Of a stretch of DNA of 64,000 nt, positions 1 through 11,800 are shown in pieces (the stretch's first letter is position 1; every line of letters starts with the position of its first letter). The position numbers and the translations under genes are program-made. The notes beneath the pieces were generated by a model. It searched no databases, was not told where the DNA came from, and saw only the letters and a program-made list of their open reading frames with translations. This DNA comes from Diphasiastrum complanatum (lineage: Eukaryota > Streptophyta > Lycopodiopsida > Lycopodiales > Lycopodiaceae). The stretch covers positions 3,550,733 to 3,614,732 of the forward strand of contig CM055109.1 of the NCBI GenBank assembly GCA_029204225.1, written 5' to 3'.

Positions 1-467
1 ATGACTGAGCCAATTGCAGTGATCTGCTCCATAAGATTTTTGAATGTGTCGAGGTGACTCAAAACACTATCTGCATTAGACATTTTGAGAGTGAAGAATT
101 TCTTCCTCAGATGAAGCTTGGAAGTAACGTTTCTTATGTCGTAGAGAGTTGCTAGGATGTCCCATGCATCCTTAGCTGTTTGAGTTGCACGTATGTGGCT
201 GATCTGAGTATCCTTGATGTTGAGGGTGATCATGGCAAATGCTTTGCCATCTCTCAGTCTCCACTTGGTGATGACGGCTGCATCACCTTCTGGTTTGAGC
301 TCTGTGCCATCAACGATGTCTCACAATACTTTAGCTAGAAGTATAACCTTCATCTTGAATTTCCAAAGATGGTAGTTATCTCCATCGAGTTTGTCAATGA
401 GAGATCTACAACTATGGAGCAAGTTGCTGGACATGGCATCTTCTTTAGAACTACTTAAATGGAGCAT
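1..467 (-). pseudogene. Ty1/Copia gag fragment (UBN2-type), cut by window edge
   Basis: Read on the minus strand from an ATG at 467 (a second in-frame ATG is at 434), this is the N-terminal part of a Copia capsid-like Gag. It has the family pattern: a 'LDGDNYHLWKFKMK' entry motif, then 'AKDAWDIL', then 'LHLRKKFFTLKM' and 'DSVLSHLDTFKNLM'. One in-frame TGA at about 320-322 sits where the family normally has Trp or a similar residue, so the copy is dead at least at that point. The rest of the element lies left of the window. Its own leader and LTR are not seen to the right, because a plus-strand LTR-like piece starts there. Family assignment rests on motif recognition and is fairly sure. Confidence 0.75.
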
Positions 468-480
468 TCAAATTCATCGA

Positions 481-1065
481 ATGAGCATCTTCATTTTTTA
501 GGACAAAAATGTTTAAGTAGGGGGAGTGTCATGTACTTTTAGTACGTAACTGCTTGTCAAGGCAATATAATATCCATTGTAAGCTTTGTAGGCCCAAAAG
601 GAGCTATTAGCCTTAAGAACAAGGAGGTTCCCTCTTTAGGCCCTTCAAAGTAATCAATAAGGATAATAGGCCAATAAGGGCCCAATGCAAGAGACATCAA
701 CTTTTGGATCTTTTGACTCATTTGCAAGTGAGATAGCTCTAAGCTTCCTCTTGTGAATGTGAGCCTTGGGATTCTCATTGCTAGGTCTCATGTGCTCTAT
801 CCACATGAATCCATGCTCTACTCCATGCTATGTTCTCATTTTTCATTCCTAATGTGATTCTATAAAAATTCTTGTGTTTCTAGCTTTCTATGGACATGCT
901 ATCTTGAATGCTTTGTATTTCTCTTGCTATTAGCTTTACTTTCATTGTTATTGCTATTAGTTTGGATTTGGCACATGACATTAATGATGTGTTAGAATGT
1001 CTCTTCTCATAATGTGTTAGAATGTCTCCTTCGCGCACGTAGCATGTAGGATGCATATACATACA
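481..1065 (+). mobile_element. Polypurine tract and LTR-like sequence, probably Ty3/gypsy type
   Basis: A 'ggacaaaaatgtttaag' stretch is followed by a purine tract (agtagggggag, about 516-526) and then TGTCATGTAC at 527. This is the usual layout of the end of a Ty3/gypsy internal region running into its 3' LTR. The presumed LTR runs to about 1065, but I cannot fix its end because no second copy is in the window. It is plus-stranded and abuts a minus-strand Copia gag, so the junction near 470-490 is a rearrangement or nested insertion point. The family call is an inference from the polypurine tract context. Confidence 0.4.
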
Positions 1066-1146
1066 AATAGTATAAAAAAAATTGGGGCCTTATATTATGT
1101 AAAATAATATAGGGCCCAATAAGGCCTTAAAATCTGGTGAATGTCA

Positions 1147-1290
1147 ATTAAGTGGGAGGGGTGGGAGGCCCCGTCTGAGGGCCTTCCTTGCTGGGAGGGA
1201 CCTTGTCCTAGAGTGGGAGCTCGACCGACAAGGAAGGCCCGAGGGCTTCGAGCCTTCCCGTGCGTAATGAAGGTAAGTTTTTTTGTTTTT
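1147..1290. repeat. GC-rich dispersed repeat, copy 1
   Basis: A G/C-rich block built around 'ggaaggcccgaggg' and 'ccttcc' words. It ends in a run of T after 'gcgtaatgaagg'. A diverged second copy lies at 1660-1775 in the same orientation. No coding function is apparent. Confidence 0.4.
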
Positions 1291-1372
1291 TCCGGGCCGT
1301 ACGATATGGACGTCGCACGCGTGGACGCTGGTTTTTTTTTTTTTTGCTATTATATTGCAAATAGTTTTACAG

Positions 1373-1488
1373 TGGAATGTGCATGTGGACAACCAATGAG
1401 GGGCTGTCACATAGCACGTGCACATTCCGGTTGCTATGTGCATGTGCTATGTGGCAGCCCCTCATTGGCTATCCACATGCACATTCCA
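1373..1488. repeat. 53-base perfect-loop inverted repeat (MITE-like hairpin)
   Basis: The arms are 1373-1425 and 1436-1488, with a 10-base loop. The arms pair with 4 mismatches in 53 by my reading. A third, partial copy of the arm ('catgtgctatgtg...attggttga') follows at about 1499-1530. The structure fits a small foldback or miniature inverted-repeat element, and a transcript through it would form a long stem. Confidence 0.7.
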
Positions 1489-1659
1489 CAAGAATGCTCA
1501 TGTGCTATGTGTCAACATTTGATTGGTTGATTATGGAAGAATAATCACCTAAAATTCTGGTTCTAAAATTCACATGAACATTGTGTTGGGGGAGGTGCCT
1601 CTAAAATACAAAGGAAACTTGAGCACTTGGCATTACGCTATTATTATTTAGAATTTAGT

Positions 1660-1775
1660 AAGGGGGAAGCCCCCATGGCGGGGGCCTTTTGCCTTTTGAG
1701 GGGCCCGAGGGCGCCTCCAAAGGCGGAAGGCCCCCCGCTCGTGGGCCTTCCCCTACGTAAAACACCTGCAGGTTT
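1660..1775. repeat. GC-rich dispersed repeat, copy 2
   Basis: Shares 'ggcccgagggc', 'ggaaggcc', a 'ccttcccctacgtaa' tail and a following T-run with the block at 1147-1290, in the same orientation. It is diverged but clearly related. Confidence 0.4.
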
Positions 1776-2700
1776 TTTTTCAAATTTTTATTTTTATTTT
1801 TAGGAAGTCCATTTTCCAAAAATAGTAATTTCAGAATTGTGTGACTTATTATAAATAGTAATTGAATCTTACAACATTCTAAGGTGTTTTTTAATATTTC
1901 TAAAAATAGCAAAGATACCTTACAAATCTGTAAGGTATTTATTTACAAATCTCAGTCCCATCTGCTCCGCATCCTTGAGCAAACCATGTCAAAGCTTCCA
2001 GATCAACATCCTCAAAGACATGAGTGTACACATGCCTACTTGAGATTTTTTTCAGCTGTGGAGCCTCGGCCGGTAAGGGAATAAGCACCAGTTTATAAGC
2101 GATCTAATTATGGCCTAAGCAACGTTGGGTCTGTGATATAAAGCCCGTTGGTGGCTACTATAATAAACACAAATTTTTGTGCACTATACCGCCTATTTTT
2201 TCATGTACTTGGTTTAGAACCCTATCATCAATTGTCACTGGCATTATGGAGATGATTTGCACACTTCAATCAGTGTAATCAAGTGAGAATTCATTAGAAC
2301 CGACTGCGACTGCTGTCACATGCAGATATGCAAAACTATCATTGAGACAACAGTGGGAATGACTACTGGAAGCTGCACGTTATTGAGATATTAGTAGAAA
2401 CGACTGGTAGAAGCTGGTAAAGTAATTTGTGCTGGCAAGATAAGAAACAACTCTAGGTAATTTGCGATGCGCCGGGGTGGTGCCCTTCACTGCCTTTCAC
2501 GCTAACAGTAAGTTTTGTAGTGGCGCATTACCGCATATTACACAGTCTGTTTTTATGAAGGAATCAGCAGGTCCTGCTAATAATGAATGTGTTGGGCGCT
2601 TAATTTTGGTATCTCTAACCATGTACTTCTTGATGGGATTTTCCCATCTTTCTTTCAATAAAGTAAATATACATTGTTGCTTATAAATTTATGCAACCTA
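1776..2700. other. Upstream intergenic sequence, no gene seen
   Basis: AT-rich sequence without a convincing reading frame. It leads into the promoter of the ClpR1 gene. Confidence 0.5.
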
Positions 2701-2709
2701 TTTAAAGTC

Positions 2710-2757
2710 AGGGTTAGGGCACTCTATTTAGAGTTAGGGTTAGGGTTCTATTTATAA
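2710..2757 (+). promoter_or_regulatory. Putative ClpR1 promoter: telobox-like motifs and TATA-like box
   Basis: Two 'agggttaggg'-type motifs (2710-2719 and a doubled form at 2734-2747) match plant telobox elements, which are common in promoters of genes needed in growing cells. An 'atttataagg' sequence at 2750-2759 could be a TATA box about 50-60 bases before the start codon. A purine-rich (ggga/ga) leader at 2788-2810 follows. Motifs are seen directly; the promoter role is inferred from position. Confidence 0.55.
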
Positions 2758-2774
2758 GGTTCTGGGACTGTTAG

Positions 2775-2789
2775 ATGGCGATATACTGA
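2775..2789 (+). other. Possible 4-codon upstream ORF in the ClpR1 leader
   Basis: ATG GCG ATA TAC TGA (MAIY-stop) lies 21 bases before the ClpR1 ATG and resembles the true start (atggcgat). If transcription begins about 30 bases after the TATA-like box, this ATG may lie just at or before the cap site, so it may not be in the mRNA. Confidence 0.3.
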
Positions 2790-2810
2790 GGGAGGGAGGG
2801 AGAGAGAGAT

Positions 2811-5800
2811 ATGGCGATGGCGTTGATAGGCCAAAGAACATCCGGATCTGTTTTCTCCGCTCCCAAATCGAAGCAGTCGCTGCATACAAATCTGTCCAGC
2901 AGCAGTGCTTCCTCCTTGGCGGGGTTACCTCTTTGCAGCAGCACAAGACTTCCCAAAAGCCAGCAGCGTGCAGTGTTGCGAATCACCGCCTCGTTGCACG
3001 ATGTGCCGAAGCAGTTTCGCGGCGAGAATCTTAAAGATGGACGTAGGTGTTTTCGCGCTCCGTCATTCTTTTCAAACTACTCAGGATTCATGAGAGTGAA
3101 TTTCTTCTGGTTTTTGAGAATTTGAAAAATAACAGAAAATTGTATCATAGCAACAATTGCAGGGTTTGGTTGCAATCGCCCATAGTTCATCTGTTTCATT
3201 TTTCATGCTATCCCGATTGTATAGTGTGGCCTTTTCCGAAGTAGTCCATGGCTGGCCTAACTCTTCCGCTGCATCTAGGAGGGCCTGTATCGAGCCTTTC
3301 CTAACCTGATTGCAGTTCTCAATAATGGTTGATCGGTCATTGACATAGTATCTCCCCTATTATTTCAGAGCTTAAATTGAGTTCTTTCACTTGTTTAAGA
3401 TTTCAGGAAAACCAAAGTGTGTGTTTCTTATCTATATCAAGAGATTCTACTTTGTTTTGCCACAGGGACAGCTAATGAGATGCTTGGATGTCGGAAAGGT
3501 GTAGCGATCATTTTATTTATCTGGGTCATTCATGAGTTTATGTTCTGAACTTTATTCAAATGACTAATCGAATGCCATGTCAAGGTCCCAAGTAATTTCA
3601 AGGGCCGAAAGTATAAGTCAACCTAGATGCATTGTGCTTTGTGTGTTATCTATCCTTGACGTGCTAGTTTTAAATAGTAGGCTGGTTGGTCTTGGTAGTG
3701 ATCTTGTACGTTGGTGATTTGCTTATCGTAGATACTGATATAGATCTAATTACTGAACTTAAAAAATATTCAAACACTTCCCAATCCCTATTGAAACATA
3801 ATGAAAATTGGTGAGGATGAATGACCTGAAAAAGATGGTAAGCCATATAAACAACTGTTGAGGGGCTTCATTTATCTCAATACCACATGTTCATATACTG
3901 CTAATACTATTGGAATTGTAAGCCAATCTATGAGTAAGCCCAAGGGAATTTGAGTGGAAGGCTGGCAAGGGGGTGTTAAGGTATTTCAAAGGAATGGCAA
4001 ACTATGGAGTTCTTATAATGACCAAAGGGATTTAAAGCTACTAGGATATGTTGATGTAGATTGGGCAATTGTCTATAGAGTGAAGGCTTTTTCTCAAGGT
4101 CTAGACTAGAGCTTTTACATGTAGTAAGAAGCAACTGACAATCGCTTTATCTTCCACTAATGCTGAACATCAAGCTACAATGAAGGTTGCTTGTGAAGAT
4201 AATCTAATAAAATTAATGACCTAGACCACCAAAATGGGAATTTGCTACCATCGGTCATGAGAATTTACTTCCAATTTAGAGATAAAAATAGCACATAACC
4301 AAGATGTACAAGCTGTGTGATATTAAGGAGAAAAGTGCTAATTATGAAGATTTGTGTACATCAAGATCAAGTGGAAAGCTTTTTTTGAAGATGTCTCAGC
4401 CAAGTTACTACAAAGGTTTTGAAAATCATAAAGAGCCAATCGCAATAATTATTTTGGAAGCTAAAGAACATAATGGCAACAAAAAAGCCAAGATGTATTG
4501 TTTTTTTGCAATTACCATCTTGAGAAACATCAATGTAGCAAGCATGAAATTTGACTACGATTTCTCTTCATCCTTGTTCTTTGATCACATGGAATTATTT
4601 TTCTTCGTGAAGAACATGTAACATCATGATGCATATACTGCTAAATAGTTGACTTCGGTGCTTTGAGAATGAAAAAGATTCAGATGGTCGTAGAGCAAAC
4701 ATGGCTAAGGTTTTGACTTGTGAATGATCTAGCAAGATATATTTGGTCTGACCAAGCCTCTGTTGTGTGGGGTGAGTTGATCACTTAGTTATCGTGGTTG
4801 AGCTAGGTTTATAGGATGGCTCTGGAGCTCGAGCCTGGGCTCTTGGAGCTTCTTGCCCAGGAAGTAGACTAAAACTATGATGGGTGACGTTCTCTTCAAT
4901 GAAAGTGTGCAATACCAGAGCAACATTATGTGCCAAGAGCGAGGGGAAGCACAAAATAGCTATGAGGGGAGATAGGCAATTAGAGCTTGGTAGCTAGACA
5001 AGTCCCAAGATTCTAGTGCTAGGTCTTACCAACATTAGCCATGCTTTATGCCTAGCAGCTCCAGAGATTATTTAGTTTCAATTTGAATGTACCTTCTCAC
5101 CATTGATCACCAAAGATGAGCATTGTGGTTAATAACCATTGTTGGTTTCACCTCTGTGCCAGGTTTAGTTGAAAGATCAACCACAACCTATGTTGCAAGA
5201 GAATGTCGTTTTGATGGCGGAGCGTTTTAGAACGTCGGAATGATGCAAACAAAAAAATTGGAATTTTTTTTACAAATGGCGTGGAACTTGATTTTTGGGT
5301 GCACTTTTATTGGGGTTTCTTGAGGTTGTGGAGAGGGCAAATAGGGGGCCAAAATGCATGTGTGAGCACTCTATGTCAAGGTAGCAATCTATGGAAGGTG
5401 ATTGTAGCACAATGGAGATGGAAAAAGTGAGTGTGAAGATTTGCAAGCAAAACACCTTCTTGAAGCTTTTTTCTACCATTTTTTCCTTTGCTTTGTTTGG
5501 AAGCTATAGTGCATCATTTTGAGTGAATGTTGTTGCTAGGATTGGCTGTAGGGTTGCCAGAGGGAGAGTGATTGCATGTTCCCAAGCTTCTTTTGGCATA
5601 GGCGATCACCATGTGGTTGATTTGCATGAGGCTCTTTTGCACAATTTATTCTAGATGTAGGTTTTAGGGTTTAGTGATTTAGGGTGCATTGAGATTACAG
5701 GTTTTTAGGTGGCTTTTGAGGTGTGTTAGCTCGTAGCATGGCCATCATCTACAGGAGATGCATTTCATCAGGGGAGTCAGCTAGGGGAGGGCTTACTAAG

Positions 5801-8800
5801 CATAGCGGCCCATGTTTAGAAGAGGCATTAGCTCCTCGGGCAACTATGGGATGTGTTGTGGAGAGACCATAGGGTGGAGCACACTCACACCCTAGAGTTA
5901 GGCCACAACCACATGCACTTGCATAGGATAGGGCGGGCAGATATTGACAGAGCACAGTGCCTGCAGGGTGGTAGCAGACACACCATGAGGCAACCAATAA
6001 ACTTGCAACACACCAATTTTTCTATAGTCACCAGTGGCTTATTTGCCTGGCCAATCACCATCTTCCGTGACATGATGAGGGATTGCAGCTTGTGATGCCA
6101 CTTGGAGAACCCCCCACAGGGCATGGCTCTGAGTACTTGCCACTTGAGAATGGAGCATGCATGCATCACAAAGGAGCTCAACCCCATAGGACATGCCTGG
6201 GTCACTTACGGTTGCTGTATTCTATTGGATGGGTGAGTTGATATTAGGCACATGCCTATTATCATCTTGATTTCTTGTTCCATTGGGCACTGAGCTGGCA
6301 TTGTTGAGTTGGGAGAGTTTATTTATGAGCGGGGGTGCAACATGTAGTGTAGGTGGTCACTGACAATGTTAGCATTTGTGTGGCCGTGGGCGAGCTTTTA
6401 GAGAGAGACTATCTTGCCATTGTGTGGACCCTATGTGCAACACATTGCATTGATCTTTTGATGCACGAAATAGGAGGCCTCCCTTGGGTTTCCACCATCA
6501 CATCATTGCCATCTTGTCACATTTGTGACCAGGAAGAAGAGGGCCCTTGCCATGGGACATATAGGCTGCTAGATCTAAAGGAGCTAGCACCCACACACTT
6601 TGCCTACCACTTTGTCATCTTGTGATCAGTTGCTCCTGCATTGTGCCAGATGCCAGCCAGCCCTAAATTCACAGTGGCATTGTAGCGACGAGCTGATTGG
6701 GCTTAGGTTTCAGAGGATTGTTTTCAGAGATGAGTTTTGGTGATAGGTCCAGTAGTTTGTTGACGTTTGGCAGCTAGTGTACCATGTGCTAAGGTTGGTG
6801 GATCGAGAGGTTTTTACACTCGGCCTCATTTATGAGGTTATGGACAAGATTGGGGAGACCTTTCAAAGATTGCTTTTTGATGAGCAGAGTGCCTACTTGG
6901 TGGGAAAAATTGTGTTTGTATTGGCCTTGGCCTGCGGATTAGAAAGGGTGTTACATTGATTTTTAAAACTTCAAGTTGCTTTTCAATTTTGAAGAACACT
7001 TCATACAGATGTTGATAGAGGGTATGCCGTACACTGCTCAATAACCTGCAAATTGGTCAAAACTAGTTTTCTCCATGCTCTTCACCTTCTTACTACTTGC
7101 ACTTCATGTGAGGGACTTTCTCACCTTAGTATGGAGCTTGTGACAAGCCACATCCACTGAGTAGGCACGCTGGATCATAGGAGCTCTGATACCATGTCAA
7201 CAAAGCATAGAAACTGAACAACAATGGAAAGTAGAAACACGAGCAACCACAGCCACCAAAAGAGGAAAACCACGTTAATGCTTTTAAAGAGAGAAAGTTT
7301 TGAAAGAACCTGTAAATTCTAGTGAGCTAATATAAGTTCAATTCACACAGTATAGCTACTTAGTCACAATAGTCAACACTCAAGAATAAGCTAAACAATG
7401 TTTAGTGAACATTGACTTTCTAACAATTGAGATAAAAATAACAGAATAAAAATTACTACAGCTGAGGGCTCCAAGGATGAAAAATTGTAACGAATTTTTC
7501 ATTAAGATGTCTATAGACACGAGAATTTGTAGGAATTATGAAATAAAGGAGCCATTAGAGGGATGCCAAACAAAAAACAGTTAATGAAGACGCTTTATGT
7601 CCAAGGCTGAGATTACAAGACATTTTATATTTTCAACACGCAATTGTTTGTGAAACTCCAGAATTTAGATTGCAGGTTGCTTTTGTCATGGTTGGATGAT
7701 TTTTCTGATTTGCGTTTGCATATGCAATTTGTATGAGAAAGAATTTTTTGCAGCTACATACTGTTCATTGTTTGAATTTTGCATATGAACATATTCAGAT
7801 TGTTTTTTGCTTTTAACTATATTCTGTGTTTATGGATGCAGTGATGGAGAATTTTAAGAATATTCCAAAATATCTGTATGGTCTCAGCCCCTCACAGATG
7901 GACATGTTCATGACAGAGGAGAGCCCTATTAAGCGGCAAGCAGAACGAGTGACCGAGGTTGGTGGGGCACATCCTCTAAAAATGTTGTTCATTTCAACAT
8001 TTTACTTCTGACCATTCTTTTATTCTCACACATTGTTAGATGATAAGGGGATGTTATATTCTTTGTTTGGAATAGATTTATTTAAGTCTTTATTATATCG
8101 TTCAATCTGCTATTACTCTTCTAAATTGTACAGTGGAATCAAGCCACATAAAGAAGAGCTTTTTTAAGGGGTCCTAAGCTGCTTAGGAACTTAGTATGAT
8201 CATTTCATATTTAAGCTTCTCTCATCTGACAAACATGAAAAGATGGTCCTTTAAAAGTGCCCTTCCACTTGTCCTTTACCACGGCATCTTAACTGAAAAA
8301 AGTAGTGACATATAAGGAGATTTTGCCTTTTTTCTCTATGTGGAGTTTTTTATTCTTGATGTTGATGGACCGCATGATGAGGTAATCCACTATGCGAACA
8401 CCTTGCTTGTTTTGACATGTATAGCCCCACGTGTTGTTAAAACCTCAGTTTGATTGGAAATTTGGAGTTAAAGCTGCTGCATAGAGTGACTAGATGCCTG
8501 CCTCATGCTGTTTCCTCTGCATGTTGTCTGAGTTTTTTGCCTATTCTTTCTTTCGCATCGTTCTCATCTACTTCCTCTATCCGTAGCATGTGGTTACCTG
8601 CAAATGTTATAACTGCTTGGTTAGAACCAGTCTGATTACTGATAGGGGTTTTCTGATTGGTAAAGTGTGCATCAACATGGAAAATCAGTGCAAAATGTTG
8701 GCAAATGTTCAGCACATAGTCATCCTTTGGCTCCTGAATATCGGTTTCTGCACTTGCTACAATCATTCACCAGTAGCAATTCAAATCATTTCTTTCAGCA

Positions 8801-11800
8801 ATTAATCGAGTCTGTCTTCACACCTAGGTCCACTGTGCAGCCCAAGAAAATGAAATGTGAGATTAAGGTACATAGAATGTTTGTGTAGTATTAGAGAATT
8901 CTAGAAATGGAGAGACGATAAAAACAACAAGGTCTAGAGATTTATGAAGAGCCCGTCATCCAAGCATTCAAAGTAATATAATATAATCACATGGGTGGCA
9001 TCTGCATAGATCCATATCTAATAACATTTGCATAGTATATAGTGTGTATACATATCATAGGATCGAAAGCTTTGAATGTTTTGAGAACTTGAAAGTGATC
9101 AAAGCCATAGTACTCGGACTACAAAAAATATTCATAAGAAGCTGAAACTTTTTGCCCAACCTATAACAATTTTAGGGAGTAAATATATACAAGAAAACAT
9201 TATAGCAATTGCAAATCTTCTTGTAATCCCAAAAAACTAAATTGGAGAAAATTTTGCTGAAGTTAGAAAATAAACAACTAGGAGGGCTGCTCCACCAAGT
9301 CTCCTCGACATTCTTTATCAATGAATGGGAAAGATCATACATGTAATGGAAAGGGCGTGTCCCCTTGTAATTACCCTACGTGAAGGAAGGGGCTAACCTA
9401 ATGGAAAATAACTTCAACAGTGTAAATGGACTCTTCGCTCCAAGTTTAATAAACATTCAAATAGAGAATTTGCGAGGAGTTAGTCGGTATTCCAACAATA
9501 ACAACTTCATGTGCACTCATCAGTGTCAAGAACTAAGTGAAATATGACATTATGATCTTAAGCAGAAATCGCTGTGCGACAAGAAAAGGAAATGTGGAAG
9601 TACATATGATGCTTGACCACAAAAAACTACTTTGTAAGTGAGTACATGTGGAAAACTAGTTCACAACCTTTAAAAAATGGTCATTTCAACAACATAAAGT
9701 ACTGCAATTTGTGCCTGTAGATCAATCCACGCCAATACAAAAAAAGACACAAAAGAGACTTATACCATTTGTTGCATGTTTCTCGCTCTCTCAACAGCAT
9801 CAAATAGCATGCCATGGTTGTCAATAGTCTTCTATTTAGACCTGGATCAGTTCCATGTAAGCTCTTGAAAAGCCTTGAGCGGTGTACTCCAATTGCCTCA
9901 GCTCCTATCATCCCAGTGCATAACATTATGTATGGGACCTGCATTGTTTAGCTCATAAACATTCGTACATTAGTTTCAGTACACTCATTACATATCTGCA
10001 TGTTCAGAACGCTGCAGTTTTAATGCAAAATTATGTACTGCATTCGAAACTTTTCAGATTCATGTCCTACTATCATGCATATTATTTTTTGTCCTGTCTA
10101 TCACCTCACTGCCTCATCAATTGGAACTGAAAAGGATTTGAGTTTTCTAGAGCAAATTATAGATAGGAAGAGGACAAGGTGAGATTACCATTAACTTACA
10201 GTTCAGATTCAAGTAAAAGTAAATTCACAGCAATAGTGCACTCAGCTGTTTTAAATTGTAGAAATGACTTGTAACTTTTCTTTGGTTATCTTGTGAAATC
10301 TAAGTTTTTGGCTTTCAACAATTCCATCTCTGCTCTAGGGTAGGATTTTCACACGATTCTGGAAGCAACTCTATACAAAGCCGTGGTTTATGCCAGCTGC
10401 GACTTGCTCAAAGTTTCTTGGGTGATTTGATTGTCATAGAAATCTTTCCAGAATTACAGCATGTGGAGATCTCTGTTTTTGTGCTCATACACATTGAAAT
10501 TTGGAAAATGCCGTATACCTCAGCTCTTGTGGAAGATTGTGGCTTAGTCTTTTAGTCACCTCTGAGTTGTAAGGTTTTTGTTGCTAACAAACTACGTAGC
10601 TCAGCAGCACAATACCTTGAGTTTCAAAACAGAAATTTCCTCTGTACCGAGCTCGTGAGTTTTATATCAAATTCATCTCATGCATTTCTGATTTTGTGAA
10701 CATCATACTAACATACCATCACAGTCAGGAGAGAACCCCTTTTACCCTTTCACTTATTATATACACAGGCTTACACGTATTAAGGTGGGTGCTTTGGGAA
10801 CAATTCGTCTTTAATGGATGGTACCCAATAGCATATTGTTTTGGGCTTCACTAATTACTTTGTTTTTATTGTGTGACTATATGCTCTACTTATCATTCAA
10901 ATTCTATTCAGTGATTATTTGCTCGATTTTTGTGTACTGGTGGGCTCTGTCAAATTAAGCTGTTTTTTTTAGTTTCATATCTGATAGTGGATGCCTTGTG
11001 ATAATTCTTGGAATTGAAACATAACATTATGGCTTGGTCTATGTTTCAGGATTCAATTTCATCAGCACAATATTACAAAGATGGCACCGGCATGTGGAAC
11101 ATGACTACTTTGCAGCAAGGACCTTCACGACTTAGTATGAGTGTCAATATGTATCGGGGGGGGGGAGGCTATGGTAGACCCAAGACGGCTCCTCCGGATT
11201 TGCCATCTTTGCTTTTGGATGCTAGAATATGCTTCTTGGGCATGCCGGTATATTCACAACTTCAGTCAGAAGACAATTTCAAGTCACTTGCAGTATATTT
11301 ATAGTAGTGCTGCAGAAACTTTTCTTTACGCTGTGATCCTCAAATCCAACTTATTTTTACTGAAACTTATGTTGGCTTGAACCTTTTGCTTGTACCTGTA
11401 TTAGTGTTTTACTCTGAGTTTACAATCTATTTATGCTCGTGGTTAATTATAAATTCAACGTAGAGCTGCTTGAAGTTCTTTAAAGGAGTCGCTTTAGTGG
11501 GCTGTTAACTGTTCGCCTTGAGGCTATGACAGATAGTACCTGCTGTTACCGAGCTCATTATTGCAGAATTGTTATGGTTGGACTATGACAATCCTAGTAA
11601 GCCCATATATTTTTACATCAATTCTCCTGGCACACAGGTGAGATTCTTTTCCTGGCATATTATAGTTTTTCTTTTGTCCAGATGAAGTGCCAGTTTCTTT
11701 TCAAGTAGCTTCTTTGAGGTTTGGCAAGATAGGAAAAACACCACATTTAGACTTTCATTTTCTTCAACTTGATCTTTTTTCTAGAATGAGAAGAGGGAGA

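Noticed and set aside
8503-8766. Minus-strand 88-codon frame in ClpR1 intron 2
   Set aside because: Rich in charged residues but lacks any motif I know, lies antisense inside an intron, and has no clear start or neighbours.
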